Source: Intoshia linei
Lineage: Eukaryota; Orthonectida; Rhopaluridae
Reading direction: 5' to 3'
DNA: 64,000 bases
Assembly (NCBI GenBank): GCA_001642005.1
Contig: LWCA01000050.1
Span: 1 to 64,000, forward strand
Position 1 is the first letter of the stretch. Each line of letters starts with the position of its first letter. Shown piece after piece: positions 23,030 to 35,412 of the stretch. A program made the position numbers and the translations under genes. The notes under the pieces are model-generated. The model had not been told where the DNA came from and searched no databases. It saw nothing but the letters and a program-made list of their open reading frames with translations.

Positions 23030-26000
23030 TCACGATTCTGGGCTTAAATGTTTCATTTGGTTAATAAAATAGTTGATATAATTGGATTCTTCTAAATACA
23101 GTTGTTTAAAATCGAATTTTTTAAACACAAAAATATTACTTGAGTGAATTATTCATTGAGGAAATTTGCATAAAATCAAAGAAATATAACTGAGATTGTT
23201 TCGATTGAAATATACATTTTTATGTATATTTTTATTATATTAGAAAAATAAATTATATAAAATCACAATCTAAAGACAAATAACGTTTTTGTATAAACGA
23301 ACAACAATAACAATAATAGCATTTTGAAGACCACTTAACATTGGTATATACTAGGGGTTCTCAACCTTTTTCAACCAACGCCTTTATTACACCATAATTT
23401 ATAAATTTCAAAATCAACACCCCCATCATAAAATAAACTAGAATTTTTATAAAATCAACAATGGAAAAAAAAGGTAAATAATACTAAGTATAAATTAAAA
23501 AAAAACACAATTAATGTAGGACATTTAATTGTGGAGATAATTGAAGGGTAAATTATAAAAAAAAATTGATAAAAATTTTTTATTTATTTCCATGTGATCC
23601 TTGCGCCTGGTGATTGAGGACCAACTGTTTAATTCTTGGTTTTATTCTCGTTAATTTCATAACAATATCACTTATTTGAAAAATATTAATTTTGTTTCTA
23701 TCTTTAGTCAATATTTTATTAACAGAACTGAATCCACTTTCAACGATGTAAGAGGTTGGAAAACACAATAATATCCTTGACATTTCTGAATGCATCAGTG
23801 GATAAAGTGATTTTGAAGGCTCACATCCCCACAATAAAAAATTTCCACCTTTCTTAAAACGGTACTTGGCTTCTTCGTCGCATTGCAATTCTATTAATTC
23901 TTCAACAACTGTACAGTGGGCATCATTAATGTTGCAGTTAAATGGATCTATCATCCATGAATGAATTTGTAAATTAAATAAATCCTTGAATCTAGCCTCA
24001 AAATCTTCTTTTAATGTTGTCAAATGATGGCAATAATGCAATATGTCTTCATCAGATATGGAATTTTGTATATCCGGCATATTATCAAAATTCCTATCTC
24101 TCATATTTCTGCGAAAAACTATAATTTTTTCCTTGAATGCTTTTAGAACAAGTTTAAAGTCTATTAATGTGATAAGTGTCCCTTGTAAACGCAAGGTAAC
24201 ATCATTTAATTTACCAAAAATAAAAGACAAATAATATATATTGTTCCTATTCAATTTAATTTGTTCGAATAATTTTTTATCTCCCTCTCTTTTAAAAAAT
24301 TCTGACTGAATGTCGACAATATGAAAAACAACATATTTGAAATTTTTAATATTATTTCCAGCGCCCCCTAAATTTTGAAAACGCCCCATGGAGGGCGCTA
24401 CCGCCCACGTTGAGAACCACTGGTATATACTATATCACATCGAATAACTCTAATTTTTACAATTATAAAGACCCACATATAACCTGTGGTTTTTGTCTCT
24501 AAGATATACAAAATCAGGGTTTAACATTATTACTTATTTGTAATTTATAGCATTAACGTGCACATTAGGGTGTCACATTTATTGGAAAATTTTAGAATTC
24601 GATGGGCAATTAGCACTAAAAGTGTGTATTTTTAAAATAGAAAAAATAATTCGCAATCAAAAACATTTAACGCTATCTATTCGAGTTGCGTTTGTCATTT
24701 TAAATATTACGGTATATATATAATATTATGGATACATTAAAACTGAACTTTATTTTAACGGGAATTGGCATTTGAACCTTTAAACGTGGTACCGACTTTA
24801 TAATATTGTTCTTCATGTTTAGTTATACAGTTTATTTTTTTAAATTTGTTTCTAACTCAATTTTTTTGAATTTTATTAACGATTTAATTTCTCGAATTCT
24901 AACAATTTATATTATTTAAATTGTATTCAATGCATACATAATCTACAAATACCGGTACATTTATTGTATAAAAAGATTACACTTTTCTTAGATTTAAAAA
25001 TGAAGCTAAATAATATAATGTATAAAATACAATAAATAAAAGAAACAAACATTACCTACACAAAACATTTTCAATAATAATCTACGTTTAATTGGATTTA
25101 CAAACAACAGTTCATAATCACGGATTTCTAGACGATTTGTAAATTGAGGTAAAATGGATATGAAATTGTGAGCAGTAACTTTAATTGAATCTTTAATGGA
25201 ACCTAATTCAATACATATATTGTGAATTAAATATAAAAGGTTTTAAGATGCAAAAAAATTAAATTTTAACCGTCAAATTATTATTTTAATAATTTTTAAT
25301 AATTATAATTATAATTATGTAAATGACGAAATTTTGGTAAAAGAGGTCTCATATTTCAAAAATAACTATTAAAAAATATTATTGAATATCATAACTATTT
25401 TTCATATTAAATTTAAAATGTCATGTCAAAAACCTTGGATCGGTGGCTAGGGGTTATATGACATTATGCATCTTTTACAACAAAAAAATGGGGGTCCTAT
25501 TTTATTTTTGGTGGCCTCGAGCTTGATAGGGTTGGCTATGCAGATAAGAATCGATATAATTACATAAATTTTAGTAATCCTTACATATATAAAGTAATTA
25601 TTGATAAAAATATGTCAGTGTCTATAGCCTAGTGTTTCCCAACCTTTTATATGCTAGGCCCCACTAACACTCTCAAAAAATATCATGCCCCAGTTCAAAA
25701 AATTACCTAACGATCAATTTCGTTGTTGGGTCTAATATAACAGTTCAATCAATAAAGAATTATGATTAATTCAGGGACTATTTTTTTACTAAAAATTATA
25801 ATTTTCTAACAAAATTACAAATCAAAAACTTTTATTGTGGAAAATCGAGCTAATTATAATATTTATTTTATTGAATTAATAATATCACTGGGTCTGAAAA
25901 TTATTAGAGATAATATTAATAGTTATGACACGTGATAATTTTTTACTTTATAAAATATAATATCTGTATGTTACGGTTGAATTAAAAATTTAAACGTCCT

Positions 26001-27966
26001 AGAAGTAAAATCCCCCAATTTCTAATAAAATTTTTCGATATTCATGTTTTATCGGAAATTTTATTCTCAGAAATTGACTCCATTAAGATCAAAAACCCCA
26101 ATTGTATTTTGTTAAACAAATAATAATTATAAATATATTATAAAAATAATACTAGAAAAAAGCGATACAACACTTAAAGTATTGTATAATATTATGAGAT
26201 CATCCAATGTTTTTTGGAGCATTAAATGTAATGATGGGTGAGCAGATTCACAGGATCGCATGCAAACATTGACATACATAATTTGTTGAGACAATTTATA
26301 AACCGGTGATAATAATGGTGTAATTTTCATAAATTCATCTAAAATTTAATAATATTTTCAATGTAATGTTAATATATAGTTAAAATAATGTACATATATT
26401 TAATTAATGTAATTTACATGTATTACCACACATGCAGGTACTATTGAATACAGCAGATAACAAGTCTATAATATGCAAATTCAAATTAAAATATGAATTA
26501 TTATAAAATGAACTGTATCGTTTCGGATAAATAATGGGTCCAGCATCAAAATAATATTCATTATTTATCAAATTACTCATACACTTGCTGTTGTCGTCTT
26601 GATTCGTATTGTGGATGAATAAACAAATTTTTTCATTGCTAATCTTCATAAGTTCAAAGCATTGATCAATTAAATTTGGCTTTGAAGCATAATAAAACGA
26701 AAAGAACAAAAAAAATATACTGGAAACATAATAAAAACATCCCAGTGAAAACAATACAATTTCGGAATTATACCCGTCCATGGACACATCTGTTTGAATA
26801 TAACAAATTAAAAGTTCCAAAAAAAATATAAGAATCATATTAAAATTATAAAACAAATTTAAATAAATGACATTATAAATGTTGGATTTTCGATACAAAA
26901 TTAAAATTATGATCCAAACTGTGATTACAGGCAAAATAAAAACATTTTGATATACTATTGAGAAATGAATTTGAACCGAAAATATTATTGAAATTGTTAA
27001 AGGCAATAACATTAAAACAAGCTTACTATATATACAATTTTGTCGATAAGTACCAAACATGTACAAATAATTCAAATTCCAATTCCACGTCAAACTTTTG
27101 AACACATTTAGAGATTGACTGGATAAAATTTCCAAAACTAATAAATATTCATCTTTTTTTTCAAGTTTTTTGACGACATCTCGTATCTTTGGTTCTATTT
27201 GAATATTTTTTAAGTCAAATATTGAACTTAATCGCGTGTTGCAATGTTTAGTTTTCCAAAAATGAATTGTAAAGTATTTACCAATGGTTTTATACACTAT
27301 AACGGGAAAAATTACATAAAAAATTAACAAAGACGGTATTATTGAAGAAATCCAAAGCCAATGCTGAATCGAGTAACATGTAATGTAGGAGTTATATAAA
27401 AATTTTGATGTCGTATGAGAATTCGATTGTGTACAATGAAACATTCGCATGGCATTAAGAGTATAAGGAATAACAGAAAAAAGAGACAGATAATATACAA
27501 TTTTTTTGAGAATGCTTTTTTTATAATTATTTTTGGAACGTTTTAAGAAATAGGTGCCAATTATGAAAAAAACTATTAAAAATAGTAAAGTAACTTGCAT
27601 CATGGTATTTTGCAAAATGTAATGATTTTCATACAAAATTTGCCAAAAATTTGGTTGTTTGTTTACCATCATGTTTTTATATGTCTCAGATGACAAACTT
27701 TGAATGTTTTCGTTTGTGGTTGCTTTCATAACTGACAATAGATTGTAATTTGCGTTAGAGTTGTAGTTTAAATAGGAAATTGAAACATAATCAATGTTGA
27801 AGTAGAAAAAAATTTGATAAAATTTTAAAAACGTAGATAGCGGGTAAATCCAATGTAGTACTGCTGCAAGTAATAAGCCTGACAATTGATAGGATGATAC
27901 AATTAACCATATAGTCTCCAAAAATAATTCCATATTGAATGGTACATTTTTTCGTGGAGAGTTCAT
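23030..27966 (-). CDS. Multi-pass membrane protein of unrecognised family
   Basis: Exons 26427-27966, 26174-26338, 25056-25202 and 23030-23091 join in frame (introns 88, 971 and 1,964 nt) to give 637 residues. The first exon alone encodes a short N-terminus, a hydrophobic segment at residues ~15-40, and at least seven further membrane-spanning stretches (around 125-145, 200-225, 315-335, 345-365, 375-395 and 405-430), plus the motif LTWNWNLNYLYMFGTY before the last group. The later exons are soluble-looking: SQQIMYVNVCMRSCES, FTNRLEIRDYELLF, and an end at KHLSPES. I do not recognise the family. Topology recalls large polycystin/TRP-like and protist multi-pass proteins, but no diagnostic motif was seen. 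The last exon is the least certain because the adjoining intron holds an hAT copy and dispersed repeat D. Confidence 0.6.
23352..24422 (-). mobile_element. hAT transposon with perfect 8-bp target duplication
   Basis: Element ends taggggttctcaacc and gttgagaaccactg are imperfect inverted repeats; both flanks carry gtatatac (23344-23351 and 24423-24430), the 8-bp duplication diagnostic for hAT. At 1,071 bp it is much shorter than an autonomous hAT. The intact duplication and the open reading frame indicate a recent insertion. It lies in the last intron of the membrane-protein gene. Confidence 0.93.
23580..24389 (-). CDS. Truncated hAT (ZBED5/FAM200-type) transposase, C-terminal part
   Basis: An uninterrupted 269-codon frame whose C-terminus carries the hAT dimerisation block: FPTSYIVESGFSSVNKIL, KLTRIKPRIKQL, and a NHQAQGSH end, all typical of ZBED5/FAM200-like hAT transposases. 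The BED zinc finger and the DDE/RW catalytic region are absent, because the element is internally deleted; the first residues are encoded by the terminal repeat itself. It cannot transpose alone. If expressed it could in principle dimerise with full transposases, which is inference only. Confidence 0.85.
   Translation of the reverse strand: MGRFQNLGGAGNNIKNFKYVVFHIVDIQSEFFKREGDKKLFEQIKLNRNNIYYLSFIFGKLNDVTLRLQGTLITLIDFKLVLKAFKEKIIVFRRNMRDRNFDNMPDIQNSISDEDILHYCHHLTTLKEDFEARFKDLFNLQIHSWMIDPFNCNINDAHCTVVEELIELQCDEEAKYRFKKGGNFLLWGCEPSKSLYPLMHSEMSRILLCFPTSYIVESGFSSVNKILTKDRNKINIFQISDIVMKLTRIKPRIKQLVLNHQAQGSHGNK
24556..24903 (-). repeat. Dispersed repeat D, copy 2 (inverted)
   Basis: Reverse-complement match of 6766-7110, including cgagttgcgtttgtcatttt and caatcaaaaacatttaacgc. 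It lies in the same intron as the hAT element. Confidence 0.75.
25626..25665. repeat. hAT-like terminal sequence, solo
   Basis: tagtgtttcccaacctttta resembles hAT ends (compare 23352) and sits inside a 971-nt intron of the membrane-protein gene. No partner end or duplication was found. Confidence 0.35.
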
Positions 27967-28600
27967 TTCAAGTAAAATTTTATGTTATTAAAATCATGGT
28001 TGTATGAATTGGTAACATAACGTAAACAAATGTAGAACATATTATTTCAATTAAATGACCACTGAATTGTTATACACATTTATAAAATTACCACATTACA
28101 AATATAAATTTTACAATATTCTACATTTACAGTTAAGTTTCATATAATTCATGCTGGTTAAAGCGTGTCAAAGCTCGATTTAAAAAATGTTTTTGTGTTG
28201 ACAAAACATGTAAATCGATATTTATTTTTGTCCAATTAATAAAATGTAAGATATAGATTAAATTTTTTATCAAGTCATTAATACTGCCCACATCATTTGC
28301 GGTTGGTTGGCTTTATCGAATTATTATCGAAAATTCTATATTTAATAAATTATAAGGTGAAACTGAACGGTTCATTGCATAACATTGATTGACGATTAAT
28401 AGTATCAATGTATATTCGAAATGATACAAATGCAACCGTTTGTCCAAAGGAATCTCAAGTAATCATATATTTGAAATAATGCGGTAGTTTTGTTAGATAA
28501 TTATTAATTATAATTCATAGTCAATGAGGAAAAAGGTTTAATAAAAGCACAAATAAATTAAAATTTGTATTTCAATTTAAAAAAAATAATTTATTTGACG
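27967..28600. other. Intergenic region upstream of the membrane-protein gene
   Basis: 634 bp between two minus-strand genes. It carries the PSMA5 3' end (aataaa in the minus-strand reading near 28590) and the promoter of the membrane-protein gene. No other feature seen. Confidence 0.5.
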
Positions 28601-30131
28601 TTATTTGTCCATAATAAATTTTGTATTGGATATGTACTCATTTAGCTCATCTTTAGAAAGCATATGATATCCCTTTTCTTTATTGATTATTGCAACCTAA
28701 GCATTAAAATAAAATAAAAAAATACAATATTTTAAAGAGGTTTTTTAGTAGTTTTTTTGAATAAAAATTTTAAAGAGTTCCAGTGTAGCTAATAAAGTAA
28801 GAGGTGTAGAGTTTTAAAACACAAATTTCTAATACAGTTTTTCAACGTTAGATTTTATCGCAAATTTGATTTCAGAAATTGAGTCTTTCATGTAAAATCC
28901 TCAATTATCTTTTTACTAAAAAATCAAACGAGATCTAGAATTTTAAAACTATCGACATTCCGATCCAGATTTTAAAATCATAAACATTATAAATTTCAAT
29001 TTCAAAAACTTACATCTTCACGGTCAAAACCACAAATTACCTATTCTAACTTATATTAAACTTTTTTTATGTGTCTGTCTGCGTCATTGTCATTTTATAA
29101 AATTGAAAAAAACTAATAGTCGCACAATTTAAAAAAGATCCCATAAAAAATATAAAGGTAAATAAAAATGGGGCAAACCCCTGAGATTTCGCATAAAATT
29201 TATAAACATGAATCCTATTTCAATGCAGTAATCAGAAAATTAAAGTAGATTAATTTTATAAGTTCAAAATAAATAGAAAATATAAATACTTCAACATTAT
29301 CTTTCGTCAATGATTTGATTGTTTGTTTCAAAATTTTGAATACTTCAACAAGACATTCTTTAACAGTAATATCCTTAAAAAATAAAAAATTGACAAACTA
29401 ATTACATCTTTATAAAAATCAGTAAACATTGTTTCAGCCGAAGCACCAGCAGAACCAATCGATCGCGCCTTAAATTCTATAAAAGTACCAGATGGATCCA
29501 GTTGATATCTAATTAATCTATACTCAATTAAAAAATGAATACAATTTAGGAACATCTCCATCTATTCCTCCAATAAGCATAGCTACACCAAAAGGCCGAC
29601 TCTAAAGAATTGTAATAATAAGATATAATGTACATCTTAATTTATTTACCATACTTCCGTATTTATTACTTGAAGTTTCATCACTAAAAGCCAAAGTCAT
29701 TCGACTAATACTTTGTGACAATGTTCTAACTTTAATAGGTTCATCATAAGTGAAATAATGATTCTATAAACAAAATTTATTAAAACAACATTAAAATAGA
29801 AACTTGAGCTTCTATTCTAGCACGATCAACTAAACTACGGGCGTCGGCTGTCATACCACTCATTGCAGCACCAATATGAGTAGAAATTTTTTCAATTTTT
29901 TGAGTGCTTGTCGGTATCACCAACGTGGAAGCTGAAGGTTTTTCAACTGCCAAAACAATGCCATCGACAGCTTTCAAACCAATAGCAGTAGTTCCAAGCT
30001 TTATTAAATTGCCTTATTTATTAAGTTAATTAAACCTTAATTGCTTCCATAGCATATTCTACCTGAAAAAGTCTACCTTCAGGAGAAAACGTCTTTGCAC
30101 CAGAATCATATTCACTTCTAGACATAAACAT
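28601..30131 (-). CDS. PSMA5: 20S proteasome subunit alpha type 5
   Basis: Structural alpha-ring subunit of the 20S proteasome. Exons 30036-30131, 29804-29998, 29650-29763, 29543-29601, 29406-29508, 29290-29373 and 28601-28696 give 248 residues (human 241). Family blocks: [20 protein letters not shown] (the N-terminal YD.. alpha signature), [62 protein letters not shown] with RSIGSAG, and the C-terminal [13 protein letters not shown], which is alpha5-like (compare FHMFTKEELEEVI). Introns are 37, 40, 48, 34, 32 and 593 nt; the 593-nt one contains family-A repeat debris. The intron before QLDPSG is read with the distal acceptor (attaattag) because that removes four extra residues. It is divergent from the small gene at 30236, with 104 bp between the start codons. 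Confidence 0.95.
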
Positions 30132-30235
30132 TTTGGTATTCAACGATATTGAAAGAATCGAGATATATTTCAAATTATAAATAATTTAAACTACACTTTA
30201 TCAAATACTCAATAAAGTTGTTTATATTTGTCACA
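30132..30235. promoter_or_regulatory. Compact bidirectional promoter region
   Basis: Only 104 bp separate the PSMA5 start (minus) from the start of the plus-strand small gene. Both promoters and 5' UTRs must fit here or overlap. No TATA box or other element can be assigned with confidence in this AT-rich DNA. Confidence 0.45.
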
Positions 30236-30442
30236 ATGCAAAACGCTGGATTGAAAAATGAACTTTTAAATTTACGTAAATTGCTGAAGAATCAATTGAA
30301 TGAGTTGAAAGTTTGTTGTAAAGGGAATAGTGATAATATAATTTAGAAACAGCAAGAAATATTGGTTGAACGAATAAATGATATAAGTAAAGTTGATCCA
30401 GCCCATAAAGAACAAGGTTTGCAAGGAAAAATTGAAAGATGA
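30236..30442 (+). CDS. Small coiled-coil protein, unrecognised
   Basis: Exons 30236-30310 and 30347-30442 around a 36-nt GT-AG intron encode 56 residues: MQNAGLKNELLNLRKLLKNQ, then KQQEILVERINDISKVDPAH. Leucine/isoleucine spacing suggests one long amphipathic coiled coil, as in small adaptor or chaperone subunits. I cannot name the family. A second possible intron (30417-30438, 22 nt) would change the end to DENIGKIY with a stop at 30464; I cannot decide between the two. The gene ends 15 bp from the stop codon of bS18m on the other strand, or overlaps it by 7 bp if the alternative is right. Confidence 0.5.
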
Positions 30443-30457
30443 AAATATTGGAAAAAT

Positions 30458-31098
30458 TTATTGAAGAAAATGTATGGGATACTGATGCCATTCGTCAGAA
30501 TTATCTTTTATTTTATCAGCATATGTAGGATGATGGTTAGGAAGTAAACCTAAAATAAAATATATATACAGTGAAGTCTTACCATAACGTCATCATAATT
30601 TACGATAACGACACAAAATATTTATATTATAGTAATACTTAATTACTAGAATTGAATATGTATTTATTTTCAAACCTGCTAAATGTGATTTTCGAATCGA
30701 TAATGTCAAGTGCTTATAAGCTTGTTTGCATAAATCCAAGTATTTTCGATCAATAATCGTTCCATCCGGGTTTATGTACTGTTTTAATGCAAGAACATCC
30801 TAAATACAACGTAACCTTTAATTTTAATTGCTAAACAGTGTAGTTTATTTTCATTCCCAGTTTTGTTGGACATAAAGAACAGAGACCTTTTTCGTTCTTT
30901 TCTAGAGCAGGAGATAGCTTTGATTCATCGATAAATTTTGCAGAAACCTAAAGGCTTAATATAACTATATGAAACGCGTCTACTGTCAATTTGTTGCTGC
31001 TATTTTTAAAAACATCTAATCAAATATTATATTGATATAACCCACTTACATTTTCTTAAAAATCGACGTTGGATAAAGGAAAAATTTATTTTATTCAT
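30458..31098 (-). CDS. Mitochondrial ribosomal protein bS18m
   Basis: Small-subunit mitoribosomal protein of the MRPS18 group. Exons 31042-31098, 30837-30947, 30676-30799 and 30458-30549; introns 94, 37 and 126 nt; 127 residues. The N-terminus MNKINFSFIQRRFLRKCKW is basic and hydroxylated, like a mitochondrial presequence. It is followed by CSLCPTKLGMKINYTDVLAL (the CxxC plus NYxDVxxLxxF block), QYINPDGTIIDRKYLDLCKQ (compare the F-x-x-x-G-x-I-x-x-R-x-x-G-x-C core) and a HLAGLLPNHHPTY end (compare the xLGLLP helix of S18). The transgelin stop is only 20 bp upstream of this ATG on the same strand. Which of MRPS18A/B/C it matches is undecided; C is my guess. Confidence 0.85.
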
Positions 31099-31118
31099 AA
31101 TATTTATTTATCGCTCAT

Positions 31119-31667
31119 TTATGACAAGTGACCAGTGACAACATTATCGATTTTAATTTCATTTGTACCATATTGAAGTGAAATGTTTCGATTTCTTTCT
31201 TCTTTAATTTGCTCCTCGGAAAAGTTTCGTTTATTTTCACTCGACATTTTAGGTCCCAATTTTGGTCCAGTGTAGCTAGGATTGTTACTAGCCTAAATTA
31301 TGTTAAAAATATTGATTAGTATATTTACTATTCGTGCAAGAGCAAATAAACTCTTTTCAACAGCTTTCATGTTTCTCTTTTCAAACAAATCACTGGTTTG
31401 AAATAGTTCCGTGTTATCGACACCATATGATTTGCACTCCATTGTGAATGCGTTTATGTTTTCCATCATTACAAAACTCATTTTGGATTTGGCATTATAT
31501 CGTATTTTTTTGTTTGCAATTTTTTCCATTAACCTTAATATTCAGTCAATAATATATTTTTTATCTTACCGGCACAAGACAATTCCATCGTGTAAAGATT
31601 CAGCCAAATTACTCGAAATATTTTCACCTATCACTTGTCCGATCCAATTCGATATTTCTTGAGCCAT
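31119..31667 (-). CDS. Transgelin/calponin-like actin-binding protein
   Basis: Exons 31570-31667, 31329-31533 and 31119-31292 with two 36-nt introns give 158 residues. A single type-3 calponin-homology domain: ISNWIGQVIGE..., LHDGIVLCRLMEKI, FVMMENINAFTMECKSYGV, then ELFQTSDLFEKRNMKAV and SLFALARI. It is followed by PSYTGPKLGPKMSSENKR and RNISLQYGTNE, a degenerate calponin-like (CLIK) repeat. Transgelins cross-link and stabilise actin filaments in the cytoplasm. It is slightly shorter than animal transgelins (about 180-200 residues). The downstream bS18m gene begins 20 bp after its stop codon. Confidence 0.93.
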
Positions 31668-32901
31668 TTTTGTTTTGAATTACTTGGTTTAATGTAAATA
31701 ATGATACATCTGTATTTACATGAGATTTTTATCAATTCATTCATGATAGTAAATTGAATTTATACATTAAATTCAGGTCAATCAACTCTAATTACATAAG
31801 TACACCTTGATTTACTCAAATCTAATACACTCGTTATCTCAATTTTAAAATTCATATAGATTTAAGTCCAGATGTGGACAATGTCATGTGATTAACCCGG
31901 AAAGGAAATGGGTCAATTTTCATCATTTTAATTGTAAACTTTTCTTGTCGATGCCATTATTCAAAACTGTAACTTAAAAATGCTATAATACGTGGGACAC
32001 ACTTTGTTGGACAATTTTTGTATTAACCCTTCGACTTATTTACTTTTTTTTAATGTTAATAAAAATTTTGAATATTTTAAAAGAAAATAATGAAAATAAT
32101 ATTTTAATATAAATTTAATTTAAATATAATAACGTTTTCTATTTTTAATGAAAATTTGCACTCATTATATTGTACAGTATTCTCGCTATTATTGGGATTT
32201 TGAAAAAGTTACCGAGATAGAGAATTTGAAACTATAGACGGCAGATAAAAACTTCAAATTAAAGGTTAAATTGCAATAAAATGTAAATTTTAATACAAAA
32301 TAACTTAGTTTGAAAAATGGTTATAAAACTTTTAGTTTATATTTATATTTTAAATTAATAGCGAATTATAGAGTTCGCGAGTTGTAAAGAGAATACTATA
32401 TTTTCAATGTAAATTTGCATTCATTTTAGGCTAAAATGTAGTAATTGACTCAATAATTTTCCTTACAAGTACAAATCTATATTATACATTTCTTGTTCAA
32501 ACCATTAATTAATTAATTATAATTGAACCTTGTTGTCAATAGTCTAATTTAATTTACATCAGTGATTCTCATGAGATGACCAGTCACCTTAAGGGGTAAA
32601 TACAAAAATTTTAGAAGATTTGGGTTGACAAATTGTTACATAATGTGTAATACATAACACGCTGCAACACTGAAAAATGTAACATGTTAAAATATATCAT
32701 TATAATTATTTTTTTTTCATTTTCATGGCAATGATTTCAAATTTTATCCTAGTTGACACATTTTTACATGTCCGTCACTGAGTCGTAAATAAAATGATAT
32801 AAAAGTGCACATTTAATAAATAATTTTATGTGAATAAGGAAGGAATTAATAATATCGTTTTTCATATCTAACAATTAATTTAAAAATAAAAACAAAAACA
32901 G
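31668..32901. other. Intergenic region between IMPDH and transgelin
   Basis: 1.2 kb, AT-rich. It holds a pogo-like MITE (32178-32397). No other feature supported. Confidence 0.5.
32178..32397. repeat. pogo/Tigger-like MITE, copy 2
   Basis: Starts acagtattctcgctattatt and ends with the inverse of agtattctctttacaactcg, forming TIRs like those of pogo/Tigger elements (cagtattctctataactcgcc type). The inner sequence matches 9340-9585 and, in part, 55292-55440. Confidence 0.65.
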
Positions 32902-35288
<2,387 letters not shown>

Positions 35289-35412
35289 TTATATTTATAA
35301 GCAATGTTAAAGTATCGGAAGACAAATAGAAAATTGGGTTTAAAACTTTTTATAGTTTATTTTATTGCTATATTGATTTTACAAGATATACAAAATTTTA
35401 ATATATACAACA

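Noticed and set aside
30467-30528. A third exon of the plus-strand coiled-coil gene (reading NVWDTDAIRQNY)
   Set aside because: It is the exact antisense of the bS18m C-terminus (HHPTYADKIKD), which is supported by homology.
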